NCBI GenBank assembly: GCA_041685115.1
Contig: JAWLGK010000006.1
Span: 62,001 to 126,000, forward strand
DNA: 64,000 bases
Direction: 5' to 3'
Origin: JALOAT01 sp041685115
GTDB taxonomy: Bacteria > Pseudomonadota > Gammaproteobacteria > Thiohalomonadales > Thiohalomonadaceae
The notes below the pieces were generated by a model. It was not told the DNA's origin. It searched no databases and saw only the letters and a list, made by a program, of their open reading frames with translations. Below, piece after piece: positions 1 through 8,861 of this stretch. Within the stretch, counting starts at the first letter, position 1, and every line of letters begins with the position of its first letter. The translations under genes and the position numbers were made by a program.

Positions 1-1
1 C

Positions 2-1345
2 GTGGAGTCGGTGGCCGATTGTTATCACGCACTCGGCGTGGTGCACACCTTGTGGCGGCACATCCCCAAAGAATTCGACGACTACATCGCCACGCCCAAG
101 GAAAACAACTATCAGTCCATCCACACGGCGGTGGTGGGTCCGGAAGGCAAGACCCTGGAGGTGCAGATCCGTACCTCGGACATGGACCGTCACGCCGAAC
201 TGGGTGTGGCTGCGCATTGGCGTTACAAGGAAGGCGGCAAGTCCGATCGGGGCTTCGAGCAGAAGATCGCCTGGTTGCGCCAGCTGCTCGACTGGAAGGA
301 AGAAGAGAGCAACGCAGGCGATTTCATCGATCGCTTCAAGTCCGAGGTGTTCCAAGACCGCGTGTACGTGTTCACCCCGCGCGGGGAGATCATCGATCTG
401 CCGCAGGGGGCGACCGCGCTGGACTTCGCCTATCACATCCACACGGACATCGGTCACCGTTGCCGCGGGGCGAAGGTGGAGGGGCGCATCGTGCCGCTCA
501 CCTACGAACTCAGGAACGGCCAGCAGGTGGAGGTGCTGACCAGCAAACACCCGGCGCCGAGCCGCGACTGGCTCAATCCGCATCTTGGCTATCTCAAGAG
601 CTCACGCGCGCGTTCGAAGGTACGTTCCTGGTTCAAACAGCAGGACCAGCAGCAGAACCTCACCGACGGCCGGCAACTGGTGGAACGCGAGCTCAAACGC
701 CTGGGTGTCAGCGACGTGCCGCTGGACAAGATCGCCGCGCACTTCAACCTGCCCCAGGTGGACGATTTCATGGTGGCGGTCGGACGCGGCGACATCACCA
801 CCAGCCAACTCGCCTCGGCCCTGCATCAACTCACCCGGCCGCCGGCGCCGCCGCTGCCTGAAGAGGGCATCACCACCCACGCGCGCAAGGGCGAGGGCGG
901 CGACATCCACATCGGCGGCGTGGGCAACCTGCTCACCAATCTCTCCCGCTGCTGCAAGCCCGCGCCGGGCGATCCCATCGTCGGTTTCATCACCCGCGGC
1001 CGTGGCGTGGCCATCCACCGCAGCGACTGCCCCAACGTCCTCAATCTGCAATCGGATTTGCGTCAGCGGCTCATCGAGGTGGAATGGGCCGAACAGGAGC
1101 AGAGCACCTATCCGGTGGACATCGAGATCGAAGCGATCGATCGCCAGGGCCTGCTGCGCGACGTCGGCTCGTTGCTGGCCAACGAAAAGATCAACGTCAT
1201 CTCGGCGACCACCACCACCGAGCGCAACACCCATACGGCGAAGATGCAGTTGACCCTGGAGATCGCCAATACGGATCAGCTGAGTCGCATCTTGAGTCGG
1301 ATTATTCAGCTGCCGAATGTGGTGGAGGCGAGGCGGCATGTGTAG
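2..1345 (+). CDS. relA: RelA-type (p)ppGpp synthetase, 3' part
   Basis: Stringent-response enzyme that transfers pyrophosphate from ATP to GTP/GDP on stalled ribosomes. Only the last 447 residues are in the window; the true start lies upstream and the first codon here is not a start. Visible: end of the synthetase domain with the motif EFDDYIATPKENNYQSIHT (residues 24-42 of the fragment), which is the acidic RelA version rather than the basic SpoT version; a TGS domain from about residue 120 (VYVFTPRGE); the zinc-finger/conserved-cysteine region with SRCCKP near 315; and a C-terminal ACT/RRM domain from about 370. Stop is TAG. No gene follows for 1.7 kb. Whether the hydrolase half is active cannot be judged from this fragment. 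Confidence 0.95.
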   Translation: MESVADCYHALGVVHTLWRHIPKEFDDYIATPKENNYQSIHTAVVGPEGKTLEVQIRTSDMDRHAELGVAAHWRYKEGGKSDRGFEQKIAWLRQLLDWKEEESNAGDFIDRFKSEVFQDRVYVFTPRGEIIDLPQGATALDFAYHIHTDIGHRCRGAKVEGRIVPLTYELRNGQQVEVLTSKHPAPSRDWLNPHLGYLKSSRARSKVRSWFKQQDQQQNLTDGRQLVERELKRLGVSDVPLDKIAAHFNLPQVDDFMVAVGRGDITTSQLASALHQLTRPPAPPLPEEGITTHARKGEGGDIHIGGVGNLLTNLSRCCKPAPGDPIVGFITRGRGVAIHRSDCPNVLNLQSDLRQRLIEVEWAEQEQSTYPVDIEIEAIDRQGLLRDVGSLLANEKINVISATTTTERNTHTAKMQLTLEIANTDQLSRILSRIIQLPNVVEARRHV

Positions 1346-1469
1346 CCGCTTTCCTGTTTTTTTTCGATAGTAGCGACCACATGTAGGTCACGTTGGCGCG
1401 TAGCGCCTACGTGACAAGTAAAAACGTCGTAGGTCACGTTGCGAAGCTACGTGACGTCTTGGTTTTGAA

Positions 1470-1862
1470 GCGCTTCGCGCGAAGATTATTTGACGGGGGA
1501 TTCCGTCCCCCTACGCCGGGTTCCTTTTCTTTGCGCGGCCAAAGAAAAGGAACCAAAAGAAAGGCCGCCCGACTGGCTCGCCCCTTCGGGGGGGCCTGCG
1601 CTACGTCACAGCGGCACATCCCTGTGCCGCTGCCCTTCGGGCGCCTACGACGTGCCAATCGGCAATCCTGCCGATTGGTCAGCCAAGGCGGGGGTCTGCA
1701 CACGGGCCATCCTGGCCCGAGCGCAGACCATGCGCCATCCCTGGCGCCCCCCTTCGGGGCCATTTCCGCCTTGGCCTCCGTTGCTCGGCGAACCATAGGG
1801 GTTTCCCAAGACCGCTCGCTTCGCTCGCTCAAGAGGCGCTTCGCGCCAAGAGACTGTCTTGC
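1470..1862 (+). repeat. Composite intergenic repeat, copy 1
   Basis: Begins with CGCGCGAAGATTATTTGACG, continues through a GGGGGATTCCGTCCCCC hairpin and a second inverted repeat whose arms are GGTTCCTTTTCTTT and AAAGAAAAGGAACC around GCGCGGCC, then a GC-rich body and an end with GGTTTCCCAAGACCGCTCGC followed by GCGCTTCGCGCC. The same order of blocks returns about 450 bp downstream. It looks like a dispersed non-coding repeat of the type that gene finders often mistranslate; no function is evident. Confidence 0.7.
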
Positions 1863-1925
1863 GTAGGTCACGTTGCGAAGCTACGTGACACCTTGGTGGT
1901 ATTCGCATTATCGCGATACTCGAAG

Positions 1926-2235
1926 GGTGCGCTTCGCGCGAAGATTATTTGACGGGGGATTCCGTCCCCCTACGCCGGGTTCCTTTTCTTTGAGCGGCCA
2001 AAGAAAAGGAACCAAAAGAAGGCCGCCCCGATGTCTCGCCGCCCTTCGGGCGGTCCCCTCGCAACGAAGCCCAAGGCGGGGTCTGCATACGGGGCATCCT
2101 GCCCCGAATGCAGACGACGCGCCGTCCTGGCGCGTCCCCTTCGGGCTGTTTCCGCCTTGGGCTCCGTTGCTCGGCGAGCCATAGGGGGTTCCCAAGACCG
2201 CTCGCTTCGCTCGCTCCAGAGGCGCTTCGCGCCAA
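1926..2235 (+). repeat. Composite intergenic repeat, copy 2
   Basis: Direct, partly diverged copy of the element at 1470-1862: same left edge, same GGGGGATTCCGTCCCCC hairpin, same CTTTTCTTT/AAAGAAAAG inverted repeat, and the same right end with GGTTCCCAAGACCGCTCGC. The middle is shorter and diverged. Each copy is preceded by a REP palindrome (1429-1455 and 1864-1890), so the unit probably duplicated together with its palindrome. Partial inverted copies follow at 2582-2813. Confidence 0.7.
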
Positions 2236-3037
2236 AGAAGAAAGGCCGGACCTACTGCTCGGTATTCCGAGCATCACGATATCGGACGGATTCTTCGAAC
2301 CCCGTATGCCGCGCCGAGCACCGCAGTCCGAATCGGATGAGGCCCGCAGGGGGCGCGCCAGGGATGGCGCGCCGTCCACGCCGGGGCAGGAGGCCCCGTC
2401 GTGGCCCCCCGATTCGGACTGCGGAGCGCAGGGCACCGCCGAAGGCGGCGCGGGATTCGGGCGGGTGGCCGCGACGCGGGGCCGATAGGCCAGGTGCGGG
2501 AGCGGACACCTGGTGGCCCGGTCTCGCCTCTACCTATCGCGGCCACTGGCCCGTCGCCGTCAAAGCCGCTTCGCTCTCGTGCGCCGGGCCACCCTTCTTT
2601 GGGGTACTTTTCTTTGGCCGCGCAAAGAAAAGTACCTCGTCGTAGGGGGGCGAAAACCCCCGTCTAAGCAATCTTGGCGCGAAGCGCTTCCTTCGATACC
2701 GCGGATTGTCACGTAGGCGCTGCGCGCCAACGTGACCTACGAATTTCGAAGAAAGGAACCCGGCGTAGGGGGACGGAATCCCCCGCCAAAATAATCTTCG
2801 CGCGAAGCGCTTCCTTCTAATACCGCGGGATCAAACGAGACTCTGCTAGCCCGGGTTCCGCTTCGCTCCACCCGGGCCATGAGCGGCGCAGAAAAGATAC
2901 GCAGAAAACTCATGCGGCGCGCGTGGCGCATCCTTCCCAATCTCCGAAGATGTCACGTAGGCGCTGCGCGCCAACGTGATCTACGGGAATCCAGGCGCTG
3001 CCACCTCGCAGTAACGCTTCAGGTAAAATCCCGCCCC

Positions 3038-3751
3038 ATGAAATTCACCCCGCCCCTGATCGAAGGCGTCCTCCTCCGCCGCTACAAACGTTTCCTCGCC
3101 GACGTCCAGCTGCCGGATGGCAGCGTGATCACCGCCCATACGCCGAATACCGGTTCCATGCTGGGCTGCTGCACGCCAGGCAGCCGGGTGTGGCTGCGTG
3201 ATTCCGGCAGTGCCACGCGCAAGTACCGCCACACCTGGGAACTGGTGGAGGTGGAGTGCGGGGTGGCGGTGGGCATCAACACCGCCATCGTGAATGGCCT
3301 GGTGGCGGAGGCCATCGACAACGGGGTGATCGGCGAGTTGGCCGGTTACGGGGGGCTGCGCCAGGAGGTTCGCTACGGCCAGGAGAACAGTCGCATCGAC
3401 CTGCTGCTCGAAGAGGGTGCGGACGGGCGCGACTGTTATGTGGAGATCAAGAACGTCACCGCGCGGGACGGCGAGGGCTTCGCCATGTTTCCGGACGCGG
3501 TGAGCGCCCGCGGCACCAAGCACCTGCGCGAGCTGGCGGCCATGGTCGCGGCGGGCCACAGGGCGGTGATCTTTTTCTGCGTGCAACGGGGCGATACCCA
3601 CACGGTGCGGCCCGCGGACGAGATCGACGTGGTCTACGGGCAGACCCTGCGCGCGGTGCTGGCCTCCGGGGTGGAGGCGCTGGCCTATGCGGCCACCGTG
3701 ACGCCCGAGGGCATCGCCCTGAGCCGGCCGCTGCCGGTGGTCTGCCCATAA
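3038..3751 (+). CDS. sfsA: SfsA family protein
   Basis: 237 residues, the normal length of the family. SfsA was named for sugar fermentation stimulation in E. coli; it carries an OB-fold-like N-terminal half and a PD-(D/E)XK nuclease-like C-terminal half and binds DNA, but its cell role is unsettled. Visible hallmarks: PNTGSMLG near residues 46-53, NTAIVNGLVAEA near 83-94, CYVEIKNVT near 134-142 and FPDAVSARGTKHLRELA near 152-168. The frame is open further upstream but ATG 3038 gives the family start MKFTPPLIEG. A TAAAAT hexamer at 3024-3029 lies only 8 nt before the ATG, so a very short leader is possible. Single gene, 41 nt before lolC. Confidence 0.95.
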   Translation: MKFTPPLIEGVLLRRYKRFLADVQLPDGSVITAHTPNTGSMLGCCTPGSRVWLRDSGSATRKYRHTWELVEVECGVAVGINTAIVNGLVAEAIDNGVIGELAGYGGLRQEVRYGQENSRIDLLLEEGADGRDCYVEIKNVTARDGEGFAMFPDAVSARGTKHLRELAAMVAAGHRAVIFFCVQRGDTHTVRPADEIDVVYGQTLRAVLASGVEALAYAATVTPEGIALSRPLPVVCP

Positions 3752-3792
3752 AGCGCAGCTTCACGCCCGCGGTTGTGGTTCAATAGCGCCCC

Positions 3793-5040
3793 ATGTTCCG
3801 ACCCCTCGAACTCTTCATCGGCCTGCGTTACACCCGCGCCAAGCGCCGCAATCATTTCATCTCCTTCATCTCGCTCATCTCCATGGTGGGCATCGCCCTA
3901 GGCGTGACGGCGCTCATCACCGTGCTGTCGGTGATGAACGGCTTCGAACAGGAGCTGCGTAGCCGCATCCTCGGCATGACCTCGCACGTGACCATCGGCG
4001 GCTATGGGGATGCAATCGAGGACTGGCAGGACCTGGCCAGGATTTCCGCCCAGCAGCCGGAAGTGCTGGGCGCCGCACCCTACATCCAGGCCGAAGGCAT
4101 GCTCACCTACGGCAGTCGCGTGCGCGGCACCGTGGTGCGCGGCGTGCTGCCCACCGAGGAGCCCAAGGTCTCGGAGGTGGGCGAGAAGATGGTCATCGGC
4201 AAGCTCGACGACCTGCGCCCGGGCGAGTTCGGCATCGTGTTGGGGCGGGACCTGGCGCGGCTGCTGAACGTCACCGCTGGGGACAAGGTGACCCTGGTGA
4301 CGCCGTCCGCCAACGTGAGTCCCGCAGGTATCCTGCCGCGCCTGAAACGCTTCACGGTGGTGGGCGTGTTCGAGGTGGGCATGTACGAATACGACAGCGC
4401 CCTGGCCCTGCTGCACCTGGAGGATGCCCAGCGTCTGTTCCGCCTGGACGACGGCGTGACGGGCGTACGGCTGCGCGTGGAAGACCTGTTCCGCGCGCCC
4501 TTCGTGGCCCGCGAGCTGGCGCAGAACCTGCCCGGGTTTTACCAGGTGAGCGACTGGACCTGGCAGCATGCCAATTTCTTCCGCGCCATTCGCACCGAGA
4601 AGACGGTGATGTTCGTCATCCTGTTCCTCATCGTCGCGGTGGCCGCGTTCAACATCGTCTCCACCCTGGTGATGGTGGTCACCGACAAGCAGAGCGACAT
4701 CGCCATCCTGCGCACCCTCGGCGCCAGCCCGCGCAGCATCATGATGGTGTTCATGGTGCAGGGCACGGTGATCGGCATCATCGGCACCTTGCTCGGCCTG
4801 GTGGGTGGTGTGGGTCTCGCACTCAACGTGGAGACCATCGTGCCTGCGCTGGAGCGGCTGTTCGGCATCCAGTTCCTGCCCGCCGACGTGTACTACATCA
4901 GCGACCTGCCCTCGGAACTGCACTGGGAGGACGTGGCGCGCATCTGCGGCGTGGCCTTCCTGCTCAGCCTGGTGGCGACGCTGTATCCGGCCTGGCGCGC
5001 CTCGCGCACCCAGCCGGCGGAGGCGCTGCGTTATGAGTGA
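3793..5040 (+). CDS. lolC: Lipoprotein-releasing ABC transporter permease (LolC/LolE family)
   Basis: Inner-membrane permease that, with LolD, extracts outer-membrane lipoproteins and hands them to LolA. 415 residues with the family layout: N-terminal ELFIGLRYTRAKRRNHFISF, a first membrane helix (about 25-48), a long periplasmic domain, then three helices in the C-terminal FtsX region (about 270-295, 318-345, 375-398), ending in ...YPAWRASRTQPAEALRYE. Only one LolC/E-type gene is present beside lolD. It may act as a homodimeric LolF-type permease, or a second gene lies elsewhere. Its stop overlaps the start of lolD by 8 nt, which indicates translational coupling. Confidence 0.93.
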   Translation: MFRPLELFIGLRYTRAKRRNHFISFISLISMVGIALGVTALITVLSVMNGFEQELRSRILGMTSHVTIGGYGDAIEDWQDLARISAQQPEVLGAAPYIQAEGMLTYGSRVRGTVVRGVLPTEEPKVSEVGEKMVIGKLDDLRPGEFGIVLGRDLARLLNVTAGDKVTLVTPSANVSPAGILPRLKRFTVVGVFEVGMYEYDSALALLHLEDAQRLFRLDDGVTGVRLRVEDLFRAPFVARELAQNLPGFYQVSDWTWQHANFFRAIRTEKTVMFVILFLIVAVAAFNIVSTLVMVVTDKQSDIAILRTLGASPRSIMMVFMVQGTVIGIIGTLLGLVGGVGLALNVETIVPALERLFGIQFLPADVYYISDLPSELHWEDVARICGVAFLLSLVATLYPAWRASRTQPAEALRYE

Positions 5041-5713
5041 AGTGGTGCTGGCCTGCCAGGGCCTGAAGAAAAGTTTCCGCGAAGGCGGTCTGGCCGTGGA
5101 CGTGCTCACGGGCGTGGACTTCAGCGTGCAGCGCGGTGAGCGCGTCGCCATCGTGGGTGCCTCCGGCTCGGGCAAGAGTACGCTGCTGCACCTGCTGGGC
5201 GGACTCGATGTGCCCACCGAGGGCCGCATCGAGGTGACCGGCCAGGACATGGCCCGGCTCGACGAAGCCGCACGCGGCAGGCTGCGTAACCGCAGCCTCG
5301 GCTTCGTCTACCAGTTTCATCACCTGCTGCCCGAATTCACTGCACTCGAAAACGTCGCCATGCCGCTGCTCATCGGCGGTGTGGCCACCGCCGAGGCGCG
5401 GGAACGTGCCGCGGCCATGCTCGAACGGGTTGGTCTTGGCGCGCGGCTCATGCACAAGCCCGGTGAACTCTCCGGTGGCGAACGCCAACGTGCCGCCGTG
5501 GCGCGCGCGCTGGTGGCACAGCCGGCCTGCGTGCTGGCGGACGAACCCACTGGCAATCTGGATCAGGCCACGGCCGAGCGGGTGTACGGCTTGATGCTCG
5601 AACTCAATCGTGAACTCGGCACCAGTTTCGTGGTGGTGACCCACGACTGGGGATTGGCACGGCGCATGGATCGCATGCTCGGCCTCGAAGGCGGGGTGTT
5701 GGTGGAAAAGTGA
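5033..5713 (+). CDS. lolD: Lipoprotein-releasing ABC transporter ATPase LolD
   Basis: 226-residue cytoplasmic ATPase of the Lol export system. Walker A GASGSGKST at residues 42-50, Q-loop in YQFHHLLPEFTALENV (93-108), signature LSGGERQR (146-153), Walker B CVLADEPTGNLD (166-177) and the H-loop VVTHD. The YQFHHLLPEFTALENV stretch is typical of LolD as opposed to other MacB-like ATPases. ATG 5033 gives the standard start MSEVVLACQGLKKSF and overlaps the last codons of lolC; the longer open frame upstream lies inside lolC and is not used. Confidence 0.95.
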   Translation: MSEVVLACQGLKKSFREGGLAVDVLTGVDFSVQRGERVAIVGASGSGKSTLLHLLGGLDVPTEGRIEVTGQDMARLDEAARGRLRNRSLGFVYQFHHLLPEFTALENVAMPLLIGGVATAEARERAAAMLERVGLGARLMHKPGELSGGERQRAAVARALVAQPACVLADEPTGNLDQATAERVYGLMLELNRELGTSFVVVTHDWGLARRMDRMLGLEGGVLVEK

Positions 5714-5731
5714 ACCGGTGCGATTGACCTC

Positions 5732-6262
5732 TCACATGCCGGTGCGCGCCGCTCGTTCATCCTTCTTGCGTTGCCAGTGACGCACGATGCGCAGTCGCCA
5801 CAGCCCGCGGACGGCAAAATAGGACGCGACGGCGCAGAGGGTGCCGACCACGAACGAGCCGAGCAGAAACGGTTGCCAGATTGCGCCGATCTCCTGCATC
5901 AGCCACTCGGGTGTGGCCTGGAATTGCAGTTCCCGCGCGGGCGTGCCTAGCATCCAGGTGCCCACCTTGTACACGAAGTAGAAAATGGGCGGCATGGTGA
6001 CCGGATTGGTCAGCCACACCAGCGCCACGGAGATGGGCAGGTTCACCCGGAACAGCACGGCGAATGCTGCCGCTAACACCATCTGAAACGGCACTGGCAC
6101 GAAGGCCACAAATACACCGACGCCGAAGGCGCCCGAGGCCGAGCGGCGGTTCAGGTGAAACAGGTTGGGATCGTGCAGGAGCTTGCCCAGGAAGCGCAGA
6201 TGACGATGATTACGGACCATTTGATGGTCCGGCATGAAGCGTTTGATGAAGTTCTTGGGCAT
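5732..6262 (-). CDS. DUF2062 membrane protein
   Basis: 176-residue inner-membrane protein of the DUF2062 family, function unknown. It starts with MPKNFIKRFMPDHQMVRNHRHL, has a conserved glycine/proline-rich entry to the membrane (FGVGVFVAFVPVPFQMVLAA, about 48-67), the family hallmark WLTNPVTMPPIFYFVYKVG (about 83-101) and a C-terminal helix (about 135-156) followed by a basic tail. It points against lolD and away from comEC, with 55 nt between the two divergent starts. DUF2062 genes are common between lol genes and comEC in gammaproteobacteria, which supports the call but not a function. Confidence 0.9.
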   Translation of the reverse strand: MPKNFIKRFMPDHQMVRNHRHLRFLGKLLHDPNLFHLNRRSASGAFGVGVFVAFVPVPFQMVLAAAFAVLFRVNLPISVALVWLTNPVTMPPIFYFVYKVGTWMLGTPARELQFQATPEWLMQEIGAIWQPFLLGSFVVGTLCAVASYFAVRGLWRLRIVRHWQRKKDERAARTGM

Positions 6263-6317
6263 TGGGTGAGGTTCCTGAGAAGCGGGAATTATCCACGATC
6301 AGGCGCGGAACAAAAAT

Positions 6318-8627
6318 ATGGCGTCACGGACGATCGCTTTTCTCCTGGGAGTCATTGCGCTTCAGCAACTGGCGCAGCTGCCTTCAGCCGCCTGGGTGGT
6401 CGCCCTGGCGGTGGCGCCCCTCTCATGGTTCATGCTGGTCCTGCTCCATCGGCACGGCCCTGGCCGTATCTTCCTTTGCTGGCTCGCCTGCCTGTGCCTC
6501 GGCTTCGCTTGGGCGTGGTTGCACGCGGCTGCACGCCAGTCGGACAGCTTGCCTGCGGCACTGGAAGGTTTGGACCTGCAGGTGGACGGAATGGTTGTCG
6601 GTCTGCCCGAAAGAGATGACCGCCGGTTGCGCTTTCTGTTCCAACCATCGCGCCTTGAGCTGAATGGACAGGTGTTCCCTTGCTCGGGGCGCCTGCGTCT
6701 CGCCTGGTATGACGACCCGGCACCGCTGGCTCCCGGCGAGCACTGGCATCTCACGGTAAAGCTCAAGCGGCCCCATGGCATGGCCAACCCGGGCACCTTC
6801 GACTACGAAGGCTGGCTGTTCCAGCAGGGCATCCGCGCCACCGGTTACGTGCGTGCGGCCGGTCGCAATCAGCGCATCGCCGGCCCGCAGTGGTGGGAGG
6901 CGCCGGTGGACAGGGTACGGGCCGCCATTGCTGCCAAGGTCGGGGCCTTGGCAGGGGAGGCGCCCTTCACCGGCGTGCTGCTCGCGCTCGCCATCGGCGA
7001 GCGGGGCGGCGTCGACCCGGACCAGTGGGAAGTCTTCACCGCCACCGGCACCAATCACCTCATGGCCATCTCCGGCCTGCACATCGGGCTGGTGGCCATG
7101 CTGGCCGGCGTGCTGGTGCGCGTCGCCTGGCGCGGCAGGTTGGCCTTGTGGCTGCCGGCTCAGAAGGCCGCGGCCGGCGCGGCACTGGTGGCAGCCATGG
7201 GTTACGCGCTGCTGGCAGGCTTTTCCGTGCCCACCCAGCGTTCCCTGGTGATGATCGCCGTGGTCGCCCTGGCCTTGATGAGCGGGCGGGCCGTGCGCCC
7301 GGTGGCCGGCCTTGCGCTCGCCCTGCTGGCGGTGTTGCTGCTCGATCCGATGGCCGTGCTGAGTCCCGGTTTCTGGCTGTCATTCGGCGCGGTGGCGGCC
7401 ATTTTCCACGCCATGAGCGGACGGCTCGGGGCGGGCGGGGTATGGTGGCGCTGGGGCCGGGTGCAGGTGGTGGTGGCCGTGGCCCTGGCGCCCATGCTGG
7501 TGCTGTTCTTCGGCAATGCCTCGATCAGTGCGCCGGTGGCGAACCTGGTGGCGGTGCCCTGGGTGAGCTTCCTGGTGGTGCCCGTGGCCATTCTCGGCGC
7601 GCTGACCGCACCCGTGCTACCGGAACTCGCCCGGCTGTTGCTGCAACTGGGTGACGGGCTGATGGCCCTGTTGTGGCCGTTTTTGGACCTGCTGGCCGCG
7701 CTCGCTCCGGCACCGCGCTTCGCGAGTCCTCCCGGGTGGGCCGTACTGGCCGGCGGGATCGGCGCGGCCTGGCTGTTGGCGCCGCGGGGTTGGCCCGCGC
7801 GCGCCGTGGGCGCGATCTGGCTGCTGCCCATGCTGCTGTGGTCCCCGTCGCGGCCCATGCCAGGTGAGGTGTGGCTCACCCTGCTCGACGTGGGGCAGGG
7901 CCTCGCCACGGTGGTGGAGACGACGGGACACACCCTGGTCTACGACGCCGGGCCGCGCTTCAGTCCCGGCTTCGACACGGGCGAGGCGGTGGTGGACCCG
8001 TTCCTGCGCGCCCGCGGCGCGCGGCGCATCGACACACTCGTGGTGAGCCACGGCGATCTCGATCACATCGGCGGCGCCCGCTCGCTCACCGACAGCTGGC
8101 CTGTGGGGCGCCTGCTCACGGGCGTACCCGACAAGGTGGCCTGGACCGCCAATGAGCCCTGCGAGCGCGGTCAGCAATGGACCTGGGACGGCGTGCGCTT
8201 CCAGGTGCTGCACCCGCCCCATGCCGCGGGCGGCAACGACGGCTCCTGCGTGCTGCACATCGGCACCCCGCAAGGGGCGCTGCTGCTGACTGGCGACATT
8301 GAGGCATCCACCGAGGCGGACCTGCTCGCCGAGGGGGCGCCGTTGCGGGCCCGTGTACTGGTGGTCCCCCACCACGGCAGCAAGACCTCGTCCACGGAGC
8401 CCTTCATCGATGCGGTCGCTCCGGAGCTTGCTTTGCTGCCGGTGGGCTACCGCAACCGCTATCGGCTGCCGCATCCGGCAGTGGTCGAGCGCTACCGGGC
8501 GCGGGACATCGCCCTGCTGGACAGCGCCCGGGACGGCGCCATTACCGTGCGCCTGACCGCCGACGGCACGCTGCACACCGAGACCTGGCGCGACCAGGGG
8601 CGCCGGTATTTCCACTGGCGGCCCTGA
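6318..8627 (+). CDS. comEC: ComEC/Rec2 DNA internalisation channel
   Basis: Inner-membrane channel that takes up single-stranded DNA during natural transformation. 769 residues in three parts: N-terminal membrane/OB-like DUF4131 region (about 1-190), the Competence domain with many helices and the motif TNHLMAISGLHIGLVAM (about 242-258), and a C-terminal metallo-beta-lactamase-like domain from about 515 with DVGQG (524-528), SHGDLDHIGG (about 577-586) and PHHGSKTSS (about 685-693). These histidine/aspartate motifs are intact, so the nuclease-like domain is probably active. The gene argues for competence, but DNA-uptake pilus genes are not in the window apart from the short pilin at 18.2 kb. 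Confidence 0.94.
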   Translation: MASRTIAFLLGVIALQQLAQLPSAAWVVALAVAPLSWFMLVLLHRHGPGRIFLCWLACLCLGFAWAWLHAAARQSDSLPAALEGLDLQVDGMVVGLPERDDRRLRFLFQPSRLELNGQVFPCSGRLRLAWYDDPAPLAPGEHWHLTVKLKRPHGMANPGTFDYEGWLFQQGIRATGYVRAAGRNQRIAGPQWWEAPVDRVRAAIAAKVGALAGEAPFTGVLLALAIGERGGVDPDQWEVFTATGTNHLMAISGLHIGLVAMLAGVLVRVAWRGRLALWLPAQKAAAGAALVAAMGYALLAGFSVPTQRSLVMIAVVALALMSGRAVRPVAGLALALLAVLLLDPMAVLSPGFWLSFGAVAAIFHAMSGRLGAGGVWWRWGRVQVVVAVALAPMLVLFFGNASISAPVANLVAVPWVSFLVVPVAILGALTAPVLPELARLLLQLGDGLMALLWPFLDLLAALAPAPRFASPPGWAVLAGGIGAAWLLAPRGWPARAVGAIWLLPMLLWSPSRPMPGEVWLTLLDVGQGLATVVETTGHTLVYDAGPRFSPGFDTGEAVVDPFLRARGARRIDTLVVSHGDLDHIGGARSLTDSWPVGRLLTGVPDKVAWTANEPCERGQQWTWDGVRFQVLHPPHAAGGNDGSCVLHIGTPQGALLLTGDIEASTEADLLAEGAPLRARVLVVPHHGSKTSSTEPFIDAVAPELALLPVGYRNRYRLPHPAVVERYRARDIALLDSARDGAITVRLTADGTLHTETWRDQGRRYFHWRP

Positions 8628-8644
8628 CATTAAGCAGTGTGACA

Positions 8645-8776
8645 ACGCGGAGGACGCGGAGGCGCGGAGGTCGCGGAGAACTGAATCTCTTGGGACTGGT
8701 ATCCTGTGACGCGATAGACATATGATCCAAACACTCGAAATCCTCAGCGTCCTCCGCGCCTCCCCGTCCTCCGCGT
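8645..8776. repeat. Long inverted repeat between comEC and exbB
   Basis: Two 34-nt arms (8645-8678 and 8743-8776) are inverted copies with 31 of 34 positions matching; both are built from GCGGAGG steps. The intervening ~64 nt have no gene. Transcribed RNA could form a very stable stem. It lies 18 nt after the comEC stop and may end transcription or protect the 3' end, although there is no T-run. Sequences of this GCGGAGG type occur dispersed in many bacterial genomes. Confidence 0.75.
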
Positions 8777-8861
8777 TTAAACCCGCCACTTCGGGACCGC
8801 TATCTAGGCGCGCCCCGGCCGGCTTTGGTAAAGTGTGCGGCGCTTTTCCGAGGAGATTCGT

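Larger units (their letters stand above)
1346..3037. other. Gene-free repeat field between relA and sfsA
   Basis: About 1.7 kb with no convincing gene. All open frames are low-complexity translations of GC-rich repeats, on both strands and in several frames at once, without ribosome sites. It contains REP-like palindromes with the core GTAGGTCACGTTG...CTACGTGAC (near 1384-1413, 1429-1455, 1864-1890, and inverted near 2709-2741 and 2951-2984), two long direct copies of a composite element (listed separately), shorter inverted fragments of the same element at 2582-2690 and 2741-2813, and a hairpin with CCCGGGTT/CACCCGGG arms at 2847-2877 that recurs directly after kdsB. Confidence 0.8.

Noticed and set aside
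1393..2667. Several open frames on both strands in the relA-sfsA gap
   Set aside because: They translate repeat copies, overlap each other in several frames and lack ribosome sites.
3898..5250. 450-residue minus-strand frame
   Set aside because: Antisense to lolC and lolD; no motifs.
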